NCBI RefSeq assembly: GCF_001884185.1 | Contig: NZ_MAOE01000091.1 | Span: 50,535 to 114,534, forward strand | DNA: 64,000 nt | Source of the DNA: Bacillus albus | Lineage (GTDB): Bacteria > Bacillota > Bacilli > Bacillales > Bacillaceae_G | Direction of reading: 5' to 3' | In this document: in pieces, positions 43,145-52,228 of the stretch | Numbering within the stretch: position 1 is the first letter of the stretch | Layout of the letters: the number at the start of each line of letters is the position of its first letter | Notes under the pieces: generated by a model | Database searches by the model: none | What the model was told of the DNA's origin: nothing | Seen by the model: only the letters and a program-made list of their open reading frames with translations | Translations under genes and position numbers: made by a program

Positions 43145-43698
43145 AATAAATAAAGTTCAAATAACTCTGCAATTTTTTCTTTTTCTAGCGGTTCATGATT
43201 TTTTTCCCAATCAAAAATAAGCGATACGTATAAGCGAAGCATAATAAATGCTGTAATTTCTGGATCACATTTGCTAATTTCACCTTTTTCAATCGCAATC
43301 TTTAAATACGATTGAATGACAGAAACGATTTCCACATCTACTTGTTGCATCACTTCTTGTACTTCTTTCGTTCCCATATCGCGCTCTTCTTGAATTAATT
43401 TAATCATGAGCTGATGTTCTTTTCTGAATTCTAATATGCTATATAATGCTCTATGTACATTTTCAAAAAATGAAACATCTGAACGAATTGCATTTTCTGC
43501 AACTTGCTTCATTTCTGTAATTAAATTAGAAATAATTTCACCAAATAGCTCTTCTTTATTTTTGAAAAAAGTATAAATCGTTCCTTTTCCTACATTCGCT
43601 AACTTCGCTACTTGATCCATCGTTGTTGCTTTATAACCGAACGCTGAAAAAGACTTTGTTGCAGCTTCAATAATAGAACGTTTTCGATCTATCGCCAC
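43126..43698 (-). CDS. yhgD: TetR-family repressor YhgD
   Basis: A 190-residue TetR/AcrR regulator with helix-turn-helix at residues 5-50 (RSIIEAATKSFSAFGYKATTMDQVAKLANVGKGTIYTFFKNKEELF). The GTG at 43698 was chosen because GGAGG lies 7 bases before it; this gives the same size as B. subtilis YhgD. An identical dyad family lies at its own start and twice upstream of yhgE, so it most likely represses both. The yhgD-yhgE pair next to the hem cluster matches B. subtilis order, although several genes now separate them here. The inducing ligand is unknown. Confidence 0.9.
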   Translation of the reverse strand: MAIDRKRSIIEAATKSFSAFGYKATTMDQVAKLANVGKGTIYTFFKNKEELFGEIISNLITEMKQVAENAIRSDVSFFENVHRALYSILEFRKEHQLMIKLIQEERDMGTKEVQEVMQQVDVEIVSVIQSYLKIAIEKGEISKCDPEITAFIMLRLYVSLIFDWEKNHEPLEKEKIAELFELYLLKGLSN

Positions 43699-43715
43699 AT
43701 CTTCACCTCCAAAAA

Positions 43716-43738
43716 TGACCAATTGGATAATATAGTCA
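43716..43738. promoter_or_regulatory. YhgD operator, site 3 (autoregulatory)
   Basis: TGACCAATTGGAT...AGTCA, 23 bp, sharing TGACCAATTG with the complements of sites 1 and 2, placed 17 bases upstream of the yhgD GTG. Confidence 0.55.
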
Positions 43739-43868
43739 ATTAGTACATCTTTGATATTACCACACGCTTACATTGTATACAAGTTCTCTTTTTTATTATT
43801 TCCAGTATAAAAAATTCCAGTCAAGTTGTATCATACTGTCCATAGTTTATCAGAAGAAAAGAGAAAAG

Positions 43869-43911
43869 GAAAAGGTGTCCTTAAGATATACATCTCTAGA
43901 ACACCTTTTTA
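43869..43911 (-). terminator. M56 gene terminator
   Basis: AAAAGGTGT ... ACACCTTTT stem with internal pairing, ending next to the stop codon. Confidence 0.7.
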
Positions 43912-45807
43912 TTATTTCAACATAGAAATCATAATCTTCTCTAACTCTTTCTTATTTACATTTTTATCAAATACTGCTTCTCCTCGATCCTCTAAACTAT
44001 GATTAATAATGACAATTTGATACGCACTATCTTTCCCTTTTGCAGGAACAATCATCTTCATACCTTGTAAATTACTATCCGAGTTATCAGTCGCGTAGAA
44101 TATTTGATTACCTTCTAATTCGTACTGTTCAATGTTTTCTTCTACACCAAATAAAGCATGAAACGGATCTTTACTTTCTCCAAATACTTGCGATTGATAA
44201 GTTGTATAGTTTCCTTTTCCGTTTGTATACTCTAATTCAATAATTAATTCAGGTCTTCTCTTAATAAAATAACCTACATTTTCACCCTTCAGATTGTATC
44301 CTGCAATTGTGTACGTTGGCTTCTTAATTTGAAAATCAACATGTTGTTGCGCTTCCTTTACCGTGTAATTTAAAGATTCGTATACTTTGTCATCAAATGG
44401 TTTTGCTTGATCATAAAGTGCATATAATTTGTCACGATCAGCTTTTGATAAACGCTCTTCTCTAAAAACTATTGACTCGTAGTCAGAATCTCTCGGAGCA
44501 CCTTTTTTCTGTATATTAATAATTTTTTTAGATAATTTTATGTACTGCTGGAATTCATCTTTTGTTAAAGCTTTTTCAGCTAAATATAAGTAATCTGTCT
44601 TTTCTTCATACACTCTTGCTGAATAATGATATTCTTTTTTCGCATTTTCTTCTGTACCATACAGCATATCTACAGCATTTTGGAAAGCATCCTTTGACTG
44701 CTCTACTTTATCCTCTTGCTTTTCCTTTCCTTCCGTTGGTGCGTTGAATAAAGAGAGGGATGCAATAGCAACTATGACAATAACTCCCAGTAAAGAAAGA
44801 CGATACGATTTCTTTTGGAACTTTTTAATCATAACGATTCTCCTTTTTAGTGTTCGTTTATTTCTACTTAAATTTGCTAGACTTGGTGCTTGATAGGAAT
44901 ATTGTTCTAAAAGGGTAATAATTGTATGACCATATGCAATTTGCTCTTCTTTATCTATAAACGTAAGTGCATATGCATCACAGGCTAATTCTTGATCTTC
45001 TCGCATACAAAAATAGGCGTACCAAAGAATCGGATTGAACCAATTTAATAGGATTAAACTGTACATAATCCAATTTACAGCTACATCGTTTCTTTTAATA
45101 TGAGCTAACTCATGGTAAAAAACATATTGTAATTGTTGCTCATTTAATACTTTCATATGTTTTTTTGATAGTAATACTTTCGGGCGAAAGAAACTAAACA
45201 CAGTTGGACTCGCAATCTTTCCTGCTAAACGTAATGAAACTGCCTTCTTCATTTTCATAGACTGCTTACAGCGATTAAACACCGTAACGACCTGTTCATC
45301 CGTAATATCCGGTTGTTTCTTTATGTAAGAATATAAACGTCTATTTGTAATAAACGTTATAACTGCTAATAGGAATACCCCAACTAACCAAACATACATA
45401 GCAAGTTTGTATAAAGAAAATGTAGTCTGTTGCTCCGTACTTACGTTCACTTCAGGTTTACCACTTTTTGTAACGGTTTCAGCATGTGATTCTAATTCCA
45501 CTTTACGGTCACTTTCTATGTTCATCTTACTCTCAGTAGACGGCATATTTTTAGGAATAACTTCCGATACACTAGAACGATAAGAAAGTAATGAATAAAT
45601 GCTATAAGAGCTATCTGGTGACCATGGTAAAAGGAGTCTAATCATTAATACAATCCACAGCATATATTGCCACCGGGGTGTTAATTTATTTCTAAATAGT
45701 ATTTTTATACATAAAATAAATCCTACTAATATACTAGCCATAAGAGACGTTTCTATAAGCCAATCAAAAAAATGAGGAAGGTATACATTTATAAGCATGT
45801 CTATCAT
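43912..45807 (-). CDS. M56-family membrane metalloprotease (BlaR1/MecR1-like) with novel sensor region
   Basis: A 631-residue membrane protease of the BlaR1 type. Four helices are in the N-terminal half and one at about residue 335, with the zinc motif VFYHELAHIKRNDV (near 230-245) and CDAYAL downstream. In BlaR1 the C-terminus is a penicillin-binding sensor, but the 270 external residues here contain no STYK/SxN/KTG set. They hold a charged helical part (LTKDEFQQYIKL) and a beta-rich end resembling the DUF4179-like extracellular type. It should cleave the BlaI-type repressor encoded just upstream after sensing an unknown signal. ATG 45807 was preferred to a TTG at 45816. Confidence 0.85.
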   Translation of the reverse strand: MIDMLINVYLPHFFDWLIETSLMASILVGFILCIKILFRNKLTPRWQYMLWIVLMIRLLLPWSPDSSYSIYSLLSYRSSVSEVIPKNMPSTESKMNIESDRKVELESHAETVTKSGKPEVNVSTEQQTTFSLYKLAMYVWLVGVFLLAVITFITNRRLYSYIKKQPDITDEQVVTVFNRCKQSMKMKKAVSLRLAGKIASPTVFSFFRPKVLLSKKHMKVLNEQQLQYVFYHELAHIKRNDVAVNWIMYSLILLNWFNPILWYAYFCMREDQELACDAYALTFIDKEEQIAYGHTIITLLEQYSYQAPSLANLSRNKRTLKRRIVMIKKFQKKSYRLSLLGVIVIVAIASLSLFNAPTEGKEKQEDKVEQSKDAFQNAVDMLYGTEENAKKEYHYSARVYEEKTDYLYLAEKALTKDEFQQYIKLSKKIINIQKKGAPRDSDYESIVFREERLSKADRDKLYALYDQAKPFDDKVYESLNYTVKEAQQHVDFQIKKPTYTIAGYNLKGENVGYFIKRRPELIIELEYTNGKGNYTTYQSQVFGESKDPFHALFGVEENIEQYELEGNQIFYATDNSDSNLQGMKMIVPAKGKDSAYQIVIINHSLEDRGEAVFDKNVNKKELEKIMISMLK

Positions 45808-45812
45808 TTTTA

Positions 45813-46211
45813 TCAATCCTTCCTCTTATTCTCCTCAGTCTTCTCGTCTAAAATGCGTTTTAGTTCGTTAATATCTTCTGAAGACAATTTTTCCTCTTTT
45901 AAGAAATTGACAAGTAATGGTTTAAATGCTGCACCGCAAAAACGCTTTAGTAAAGATTTTGTTTCCACTTGCAAATAATTATCTTGTGATACTAACGGAT
46001 AATAAGCGTACATACGTCCTTTATCTTGATGGTAAGAAACAGCTTCCTTTTGTACTAACCGATTAATTAATGTGCGGATTGTTTTCGGCTTCCAGTCCAT
46101 TGCATCTTCCAGTTCTTCTATAATTTCATTTGCTGTTTGTGGAGATTTCAACCAAAGTACTTTCATAATTTCTAATTCTGCTTCAGATATTTTAGGTAAT
46201 TGATTTGTCAT
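45813..46211 (-). CDS. BlaI/MecI-family repressor
   Basis: A 132-residue winged-helix repressor with LPKISEAELEIMKVLWLKSPQTANEII (residues 5-31) and WKPKTIRTLINRLVQKEAVSYHQDKGRMYAYYPLVS (wing), followed by a dimerisation helix pair. It would be cleaved by the M56 protease encoded next, whose start lies 5 bases past this gene's stop. Two BlaI-type ATTACA-NN-TGTAAT dyads cover the promoter. No beta-lactamase gene is in the window, so the regulon is unknown. ATG 46211 was chosen over a GTG 12 bases earlier by homology at the N-terminus. Confidence 0.9.
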   Translation of the reverse strand: MTNQLPKISEAELEIMKVLWLKSPQTANEIIEELEDAMDWKPKTIRTLINRLVQKEAVSYHQDKGRMYAYYPLVSQDNYLQVETKSLLKRFCGAAFKPLLVNFLKEEKLSSEDINELKRILDEKTEENKRKD

Positions 46212-46231
46212 AATATATTTCACTCCCTCGT

Positions 46232-46270
46232 ATTACATTTGTAATCTATAACTAAGATTACAAATGTAAT
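46232..46270. promoter_or_regulatory. two BlaI/MecI-type operators
   Basis: ATTACATTTGTAAT (46232-46245) and ATTACAAATGTAAT (46257-46270) are each perfect dyads and are inverted copies of one another, centred 25 bp apart. They fit the TACA-NN-TGTA consensus of MecI and BlaI operators. Confidence 0.8.
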
Positions 46271-46443
46271 ACTTAATTGTCAACCATATTTTAGAAAAAA
46301 CTAATTTCAACTAAACCTTACTTCGCAACAACAATTTTCCCTTTTTTCAAATAATCAAATAAAAAAAACCAAGAAAATCTTTACATTTAATAGTAATATA
46401 GAAAATAGACAAGTTTATCAAAATAGTGGAGGCTTTTTCAGTC

Positions 46444-47298
46444 ATGATGCGTGCGCTTCGTTTAAATATAAAGCAAGCTTTTTGTAGTCGTATTTCTTTA
46501 ATTATGATGCTTAGTGGATTTGTTCTTATTTGCATTTATCACTATTATTATGTCATTCGTTATTTAGGAGACGCAGCGAATGGTCCTATATCAACAGATT
46601 TAAAATGGATTGGATTTCGCGACAATGAAATGGATGTTTATTTATTATTAATGCCAGTTATTGCGAGTTTCCCCTTTAGTACAAGTTACAATTCGGATAA
46701 GTCAGATGGTTTTAAACCGTTTGTGAGTAAGGGGATTTCTATATTTCCTTATTCAGTAGCGAAATATATCGTTACGTTTTTTTGCGGAGGATTTCTTTAT
46801 ACGCTTCCATTCATTTTATCGTTATTATTTTGCAAATTAACCATTCCAGACGGAACACCTACGGCTGGTTCAGGCATCATAAATGATGATGGAATGTTCG
46901 CAAACCTATATTTAGATGCGCCTCTCACTTATATTACTGTATATATCGGGATTAATTTTTTATTTGCAGGTTTAATGGCCCTTTTAGGACTTGCTGCATC
47001 TGTATGGTCACAAAAAGACTATATGGCGATTCTCTTTCCATTTGCAGTTGCCTCCATTCCGTACGTCCTGCTAAATACACTACTTCCTTCAATAGGCGGA
47101 GCCCCTATTCATTTATATGATCCGAAACAACCATTGCAAGGCATGTCACCATATATTTTATTGATGCAATGTGCTTTCTTCCTTTTCGTTAGCTTACTTC
47201 TGTATATACAAGGAGTAAAGCGGGATAGAAAAAAATATAGAAGAAGACTGCAAAAAAGAGAACGGTGTAGGAAATCGTTTCAAGCAATTTCAGACTAA
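46444..47298 (+). CDS. polytopic membrane protein, ABC-2 permease-like
   Basis: A 284-residue membrane protein with about six helices (near residues 14-33, 65-82, 105-125, 160-182, 190-215 and 238-260). A long loop after the first helix contains GPISTDLKWIGFRDNEMD, a pattern seen in ABC-2-like permeases of Bacilli. The Arg/Lys-rich C-terminus lies inside. No ATPase gene is next to it. GGAGG lies 11 bases before ATG 46444; a GTG at 46426 overlaps the ribosome site. Export or membrane-stress function is a guess. It ends in a hairpin. Confidence 0.65.
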   Translation: MMRALRLNIKQAFCSRISLIMMLSGFVLICIYHYYYVIRYLGDAANGPISTDLKWIGFRDNEMDVYLLLMPVIASFPFSTSYNSDKSDGFKPFVSKGISIFPYSVAKYIVTFFCGGFLYTLPFILSLLFCKLTIPDGTPTAGSGIINDDGMFANLYLDAPLTYITVYIGINFLFAGLMALLGLAASVWSQKDYMAILFPFAVASIPYVLLNTLLPSIGGAPIHLYDPKQPLQGMSPYILLMQCAFFLFVSLLLYIQGVKRDRKKYRRRLQKRERCRKSFQAISD

Positions 47299-47314
47299 AT
47301 GATTGAACGAATAA

Positions 47315-47352
47315 GAGCGTAATTCCCTAAGTTAGTTTAGGGGATTACGCTC
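47315..47352. terminator. shared hairpin between convergent genes
   Basis: GAGCGTAATTCCCTAA / TTTAGGGGATTACGCTC, one mismatch, with weak T tracts on each side. Confidence 0.65.
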
Positions 47353-47388
47353 CTATTATTATTATTACTCATATAATCACCCTCCCCT

Positions 47389-47688
47389 TTACGGCGTACC
47401 TGCCAATCCCCATAAAATAACGACTACCGCAAAGTAAACCGCTTTAATACCTACAACTAAGCATAATGAAATAATTGCATATTTACTTAATTCTCTCCTT
47501 GCACCTATTAAAGTAAAAATGACTGCCAAACTAAACGTTACATAGGACAAGGCTGTATGTATTAAGTTATATGTAAGGTCTAAATTTTGAGTAAGTTCTG
47601 TTACATCAGCTACAAATTGGAGCATGACAATCGTACTAAAAAAAATTGCAAGCTGATTTATTAATTTTCCATTTGTTTGTACTTGCAT
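47389..47688 (-). CDS. small membrane protein (tandem paralogue 2)
   Basis: A 99-residue protein with three hydrophobic helices (about residues 12-30, 42-62 and 70-92), ending LWGLAGTP. Not recognised. It matches the product of the next gene upstream over its full length: NGK(L/F)(I/M)NQLAIFF, DVT(E/G)LTQ, ELSKYAIISLCL and LAGTP are shared. ATG 47688 follows AGGGAGG; a longer frame reaching 47730 lacks such a site. The pair arose by tandem duplication. Confidence 0.7.
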   Translation of the reverse strand: MQVQTNGKLINQLAIFFSTIVMLQFVADVTELTQNLDLTYNLIHTALSYVTFSLAVIFTLIGARRELSKYAIISLCLVVGIKAVYFAVVVILWGLAGTP

Positions 47689-47771
47689 CGTCGCCTCCCT
47701 AAAGACGAAATATTCGATTGGTTTTGCCATGAATTTTATAAAATAGATTGGATATAATTTTACTTAATAAA

Positions 47772-47809
47772 AAATAGAAAAACCTTAGTAAATGCAGGCT
47801 TTTCTATTT
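47772..47809 (-). terminator. terminator between the tandem membrane genes
   Basis: AAATAGAAAAACCT / AGGCTTTTCTATTT on either side of a 10-base loop. Confidence 0.65.
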
Positions 47810-47816
47810 ATAAAAT

Positions 47817-48119
47817 TTACGGTGTCCCTGCCAACATCCATAAAACAACAAAAACTACTGCATATAAAATTTGAATCCCTATCGCCAAGCATAGTGAAAT
47901 AATTGCATATTTACTTAATTCCTTTTTAATGCCCAATATAGTAAAAATTACTGATAGACCGAATACTGTATAAGCGATGTTTTTGCTTAGCATGCCTGAA
48001 TAATACATACCTAGCGATTGCGTAAGACCTGTTACATCAACTAGAAACTTAATTATTATAAGCATGCTAAAAAAAATCGCTAGTTGATTCATGAATTTCC
48101 CATTTAGTTGGGCTACCAT
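47817..48119 (-). CDS. small membrane protein (tandem paralogue 1)
   Basis: A 100-residue three-helix membrane protein, about half identical to the product of the gene at 47389-47688, with the same GTP-less ending LAGTP and the same KELSKYAIISLCLAIG core. GGGAGG lies 8 bases before the ATG. Each copy has its own terminator, so each probably has its own promoter. Function unknown. Confidence 0.7.
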   Translation of the reverse strand: MVAQLNGKFMNQLAIFFSMLIIIKFLVDVTGLTQSLGMYYSGMLSKNIAYTVFGLSVIFTILGIKKELSKYAIISLCLAIGIQILYAVVFVVLWMLAGTP

Positions 48120-48186
48120 ATGTCTACACCTCCCAGTGTGAAAAAGTGAATATTCAATCTATTTTACCATAAAATATCCCTAATAA

Positions 48187-48225
48187 TGTAAAAAACACTT
48201 AGTATATTTCTAAGCGTTTTTTACA
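48187..48225 (-). terminator. secreted nuclease gene terminator
   Basis: TGTAAAAAACACTTAG / CTAAGCGTTTTTTACA with one mismatch, directly after the stop codon. Confidence 0.8.
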
Positions 48226-48230
48226 ACTAT

Positions 48231-50591
48231 TTAAGAAGCTTTCTTCAAATCAATTTGAGCAAGTACTGGGTCGTGGTCACTTACACGTCCATGCTCTTTC
48301 ATAATGTTTGAGTTTAAGTGTACTGGATCTACAATTGTGTATGGTGCGATGTTGTTTGTTACTAAAATATGATCTAACACTTGTGCATTTCCTTCATGAA
48401 TGTACGTGTAGCGGTTCTCTTTCGGCACTGTGTTTAACATATTTTTTAAGATTGTTCCTTCTAATGTTTTTAATGGTTTAGCGAACTCAAAATCGTTCAT
48501 ATCCCCTAACACAACAACTGGTGCATTCGTATTCTTTTTCTGAATACCTTGTACGAAATTGTTTACTTCTTGTGCTAATTGAACTCGTTTTTCTTCACTC
48601 TTTAATACGAGTGGCTGCACTTTTCCAAATGGCGTTGCATCTCCTATTTTTGAGTTTAAGTGATTTGCAACGACAACAACATTTTGTCCTTGGAATGTAA
48701 ATTCTGCCGCAAGTGGTTTACGTGTACTTTCAAACAATGGGTTTTCGTCTCCAATGCGAACGACATTTTTATTAAGTAACTTCGGTACTGCTGCTAATTT
48801 CACGCGTGATGGGTTGTAGAAGAAGCCGACGCGAATATTCGCTCCTGGTGCCCCTCCGTCTAGATTGTTGTTTGGAGCAATTTCTACATACTCATACTTT
48901 GGCCCGCGAATCTCTAGCACTGCATCAATGATACGTTTTGCGCTTAACGAAGCATCTGTTGTACCGTCATTAATCGTTCCGTTATTATCTTGCATTTCCT
49001 CTACACCGATAATATCTGGCATTTTTAAATTATATTTAATAGAATACGCTAACGCTTTTACTTTTTCATCTGTTGTTTCTTTTTTATTCGCCGAGAAGTT
49101 TTCAATGTTATATGTAGCAACTGTTAACTTATCAAGACGAGGCTGAATATTTGCGCCTACTTGCTTAAATCCACCGTCCACTACAGATGGTAATTCCGTT
49201 ATTGGCGAAATACGGAACGAACCGTAATCATATCCGACTACCCCTGTTATATCTCCAGTGAAAGTATCTCCTACTTTTGCTACATAATCACGAGGTACTT
49301 TTACAGAAAGACGTTCTGGGTTTAATTGATTTTCATCTAATACAGGTGTGCCATATTTCGTTACGACTTTATCTCCACCATTTTCTACTGTTACATATAA
49401 ATTCCCGTTTTTCTGAGGTGCAATAATTTTTGGCGTTGGCATCGTAACGCGCATACCTTCTATACTTTCATAAAAGTCGATTGCGTCTTCATTTGGATCA
49501 AATAAACCGAATGCATCATTATCAATAATTTGATCAGGAATTTTCACGCCGTTTTCTCCAAGTACAATCGGTGCTGGTAATGGTTGATTGTTTGCGATGA
49601 CAGCAACACGGCTCGCTTTAATTTCAGTCGTCGTTAAGTCTGTGTCAAACCTTTCTGCATATCCAGGTCCAACATATTCTTCTACTACTCCATCAACTTG
49701 AATAAGATCTCCTACTGCTACATTCGCATCCTTTTTGTACACATACATACCTTCTGAAGTAGCTGGATCATTATCCGGCTGATTATCTTCTATATAAAAA
49801 CCATTTTTATCAAGCGCTGTTACAACGCCTTCCACATTGTATACTTTCTTCCCGTTGTAAGGAGAAATATGTGATTTGCCTTGAATATCATGAATACGAA
49901 CTGGTTCATTGTTTACGATAACAAATGAAAAAGTTGAAATTGCTGAAGAAGTAAGCCCTTCTTTCTCTGCAATTGCTTTCATTACACTATTTTCATTCAC
50001 GATAATTTGTCCGTTATAACGAACGCTTTTATTTGTAGGGTTTGAGCCATCTAACGTATAGTAGATCGTTGCTCCTTCTGTGTTTGTTGTTAACGTTACT
50101 GCTGTTCCTTTCGCAACTTCTCCTCCATTCGGTGAAGCCACTACATCACTAACACGGTTTTGTTCTTCCCCTTGAAACTTATAAGCTGTTACTGATTTTA
50201 AACCTGGGCTACTAAAATATAATTCAAGCGTCCCTGTTAAACTAACTTTCTTCCCGATATTTTCAGGATGATCTTTCACATTTACTGCCGCTCTCACATC
50301 GCCTTTTGGCAACTGAACAGGCATGATTTTGTCTGGATTCGTTTCATTTGGCGAATCCGCAATTGCTACGTTTGTATCATCAAACTTAGCCGGATCTTTC
50401 GTGTATTTAGAAGGACTTTGCGTATACCCAACGATATATCCTTCCACTATTCCCTTCGTTTTCCCTTGCTGCTTAAATACTTGAATTGCTTTTTCTACTG
50501 ACATAGAAGTCGTTTCTTCTGCTTGTACTAAAGTTCCAGTAAATGAAATCAATAGTATGAATGATAAAAAGACACTTAGCAATTTCTTCAC
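48231..50591 (-). CDS. large secreted endonuclease/exonuclease/phosphatase-family protein
   Basis: A 786-residue exported enzyme. The signal peptide (VKKLLSVFLSFILLISFTGTLVQA) is followed by a DUF6359-like domain (about residues 30-145, GYIVGYTQSPSKYT ... VSLTGTLELYFSSPGLKS), a chitobiase C-terminal-like beta domain (about 155-225, GATIYYTLDGSNPT), OB-fold modules (about 230-480, VEGVVTALDKNGFYIED), and an EEP nuclease domain (about 495-783). The nuclease motifs are TVATYNIENFS, GVEEMQDN, NHLNSKIGD, VLGDMNDFE and SDHDPVLA. Related proteins are extracellular DNases. The GTG at 50591 is 8 bases from AGAGGG. No wall anchor is seen, so it is probably released. Confidence 0.9.
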   Translation of the reverse strand: MKKLLSVFLSFILLISFTGTLVQAEETTSMSVEKAIQVFKQQGKTKGIVEGYIVGYTQSPSKYTKDPAKFDDTNVAIADSPNETNPDKIMPVQLPKGDVRAAVNVKDHPENIGKKVSLTGTLELYFSSPGLKSVTAYKFQGEEQNRVSDVVASPNGGEVAKGTAVTLTTNTEGATIYYTLDGSNPTNKSVRYNGQIIVNENSVMKAIAEKEGLTSSAISTFSFVIVNNEPVRIHDIQGKSHISPYNGKKVYNVEGVVTALDKNGFYIEDNQPDNDPATSEGMYVYKKDANVAVGDLIQVDGVVEEYVGPGYAERFDTDLTTTEIKASRVAVIANNQPLPAPIVLGENGVKIPDQIIDNDAFGLFDPNEDAIDFYESIEGMRVTMPTPKIIAPQKNGNLYVTVENGGDKVVTKYGTPVLDENQLNPERLSVKVPRDYVAKVGDTFTGDITGVVGYDYGSFRISPITELPSVVDGGFKQVGANIQPRLDKLTVATYNIENFSANKKETTDEKVKALAYSIKYNLKMPDIIGVEEMQDNNGTINDGTTDASLSAKRIIDAVLEIRGPKYEYVEIAPNNNLDGGAPGANIRVGFFYNPSRVKLAAVPKLLNKNVVRIGDENPLFESTRKPLAAEFTFQGQNVVVVANHLNSKIGDATPFGKVQPLVLKSEEKRVQLAQEVNNFVQGIQKKNTNAPVVVLGDMNDFEFAKPLKTLEGTILKNMLNTVPKENRYTYIHEGNAQVLDHILVTNNIAPYTIVDPVHLNSNIMKEHGRVSDHDPVLAQIDLKKAS

Positions 50592-50836
50592 AGTCATTTC
50601 CCTCTCCCTATTTCATATTTTCTCAGCATTTCTATCATATCAAATGATTCGTTATATAGAATGATATTTCGACAAGTTTTACAAAAAATTTATTTAATTT
50701 ACAAGCTTTCAAACTACAATACAAAATAATTATTTTACACCTTCTATGAATGCACTCTATAATGTTAGAGAGAAAACAGAAAATATCGAAAGTTTATCGG
50801 CATGTAAAATGGATTCATTTGAATAGGAGTGATTGG

Positions 50837-52189
50837 ATGGAAGTGCAAACAGAAACATACCGCGCAGCTATGAATGGAACATTAGAACGTCATTTTTCAG
50901 ATATGATTGCCGTTATACCTACTAGAATTACAATTGAGCAGTTAAAACAACGGCTAGAAACTATCTCTACTAAAGTTGATGAATTAAAAATTGTTTATAG
51001 TGATGAGACAAGCCTTATTGTTGAGTTACATATGGATGAAACAGTCATACCGTATGAGCTGCATATTGATGAGGCGAATGCCCCAGAAGAATATAAAATG
51101 TACAATAGACAAGATGCTACAATCGTAGATCGTCACTTTGAAGATGCTGCTTATGGCACTGAAATTTTCACTCGTACGCTATTTGTTGGTGATGTGCTGG
51201 ACTGCTTTTTCCAGCAGTTACAGTTTTTATGGAACCTCGCCCCAGATTTGTTATTTGTGATTGATTCAAGTGCCGCAATGAAAGTGATATCTAGAAGCTA
51301 TATTGAATATCACGTTGAAAATGAATTATTACCTGACATTCCTGACTTATACGTTATTCATTCCGTTTATGAAGACGATAAAGAAGGCGAGCCTACGCAA
51401 TATTGGTTTCATACACACGGCCTTTTAAGAGCGGGCGTAACAGAAATAGAATTAATTATTCCAAATCGCATTTCTTCCTACTATGGCATTGGTGACCTCT
51501 TTCAAACATTTGCGAATAATGCCGTTGAGAATGGACAAGTCCCTATGAATGAACCTATCGTTATCGCACATAGTCAACAAGGTTCGATACATACAGTAGC
51601 TGTTCCGTGGGAGAAAGGATTATCTTATATTGGGCGTAAAACGAGTATGGATCAATTTTCTTCAATCGAGGATGAAGAAGTGAAACTACAACCAATAGAT
51701 GCGCAAAATACATTCTTAGGCGGTATGGATGATCGAGATGAATACCATCAATCTCCATCCGTTCTCTTATTTAAATTTAATACTTCAGAAGAATATATTG
51801 AAAGCTTTTTCCAAGAACACGAGGAAGCTACAGGGCTCATGTTCTATAAAACAAATAGTGAAACCGATCGTATGGCTTACAATGCGAAGAATACTTTCGG
51901 ATATTTCAGCAACATTTTTCACATTGAACAATCAAATGAAGATTTTCGTTTCCTCGCTAAGTTTGGTGTCTCCTACGAAGAAGGAAAAAGTGAACATATG
52001 TGGTTTGAAATGCAAAGCATTACGGAAGATTTCATTCAAGGAATACTCATTAATGAACCATATTTTATAAAAGATATGAGTGAAGGAAATAGTTATCATT
52101 TAGATTTTGATAACTTAACAGAGTGGGTTATTTATGCGGGAGATGCAGTGATAAAGCCAAATAACTTATATATGTTTATTGGTGAATAA
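50837..52189 (+). CDS. DUF4026-domain protein
   Basis: A 450-residue cytosolic protein that resembles the DUF4026 family over its N-terminal two thirds and a DUF2314-like module at its end (FIQGILINEPYFIKDMSEG). Function is unknown; DUF2314/DUF4026 proteins occur with polymorphic-toxin immunity genes in some Bacilli, but no toxin is nearby here. Acidic throughout, with no signal or TM. ATG 50837 follows AGGAG by 7 bases; a frame extended to 50750 has no such site. Confidence 0.7.
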   Translation: MEVQTETYRAAMNGTLERHFSDMIAVIPTRITIEQLKQRLETISTKVDELKIVYSDETSLIVELHMDETVIPYELHIDEANAPEEYKMYNRQDATIVDRHFEDAAYGTEIFTRTLFVGDVLDCFFQQLQFLWNLAPDLLFVIDSSAAMKVISRSYIEYHVENELLPDIPDLYVIHSVYEDDKEGEPTQYWFHTHGLLRAGVTEIELIIPNRISSYYGIGDLFQTFANNAVENGQVPMNEPIVIAHSQQGSIHTVAVPWEKGLSYIGRKTSMDQFSSIEDEEVKLQPIDAQNTFLGGMDDRDEYHQSPSVLLFKFNTSEEYIESFFQEHEEATGLMFYKTNSETDRMAYNAKNTFGYFSNIFHIEQSNEDFRFLAKFGVSYEEGKSEHMWFEMQSITEDFIQGILINEPYFIKDMSEGNSYHLDFDNLTEWVIYAGDAVIKPNNLYMFIGE

Positions 52190-52195
52190 GTAACA

Positions 52196-52224
52196 AAACG
52201 CCTTCAATGTGATTGAAGGCGTTT
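52196..52224. terminator. bidirectional terminator of hemY and the DUF4026 gene
   Basis: AAACGCCTTCAAT / ATTGAAGGCGTTT with a 3-base loop between convergent genes. Confidence 0.85.
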
Positions 52225-52228
52225 CACT

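Noticed and set aside
45813-46211. Beta-lactam resistance regulator
   Set aside because: The repressor is BlaI-like but the linked protease has no penicillin-binding sensor and there is no beta-lactamase gene in the window.
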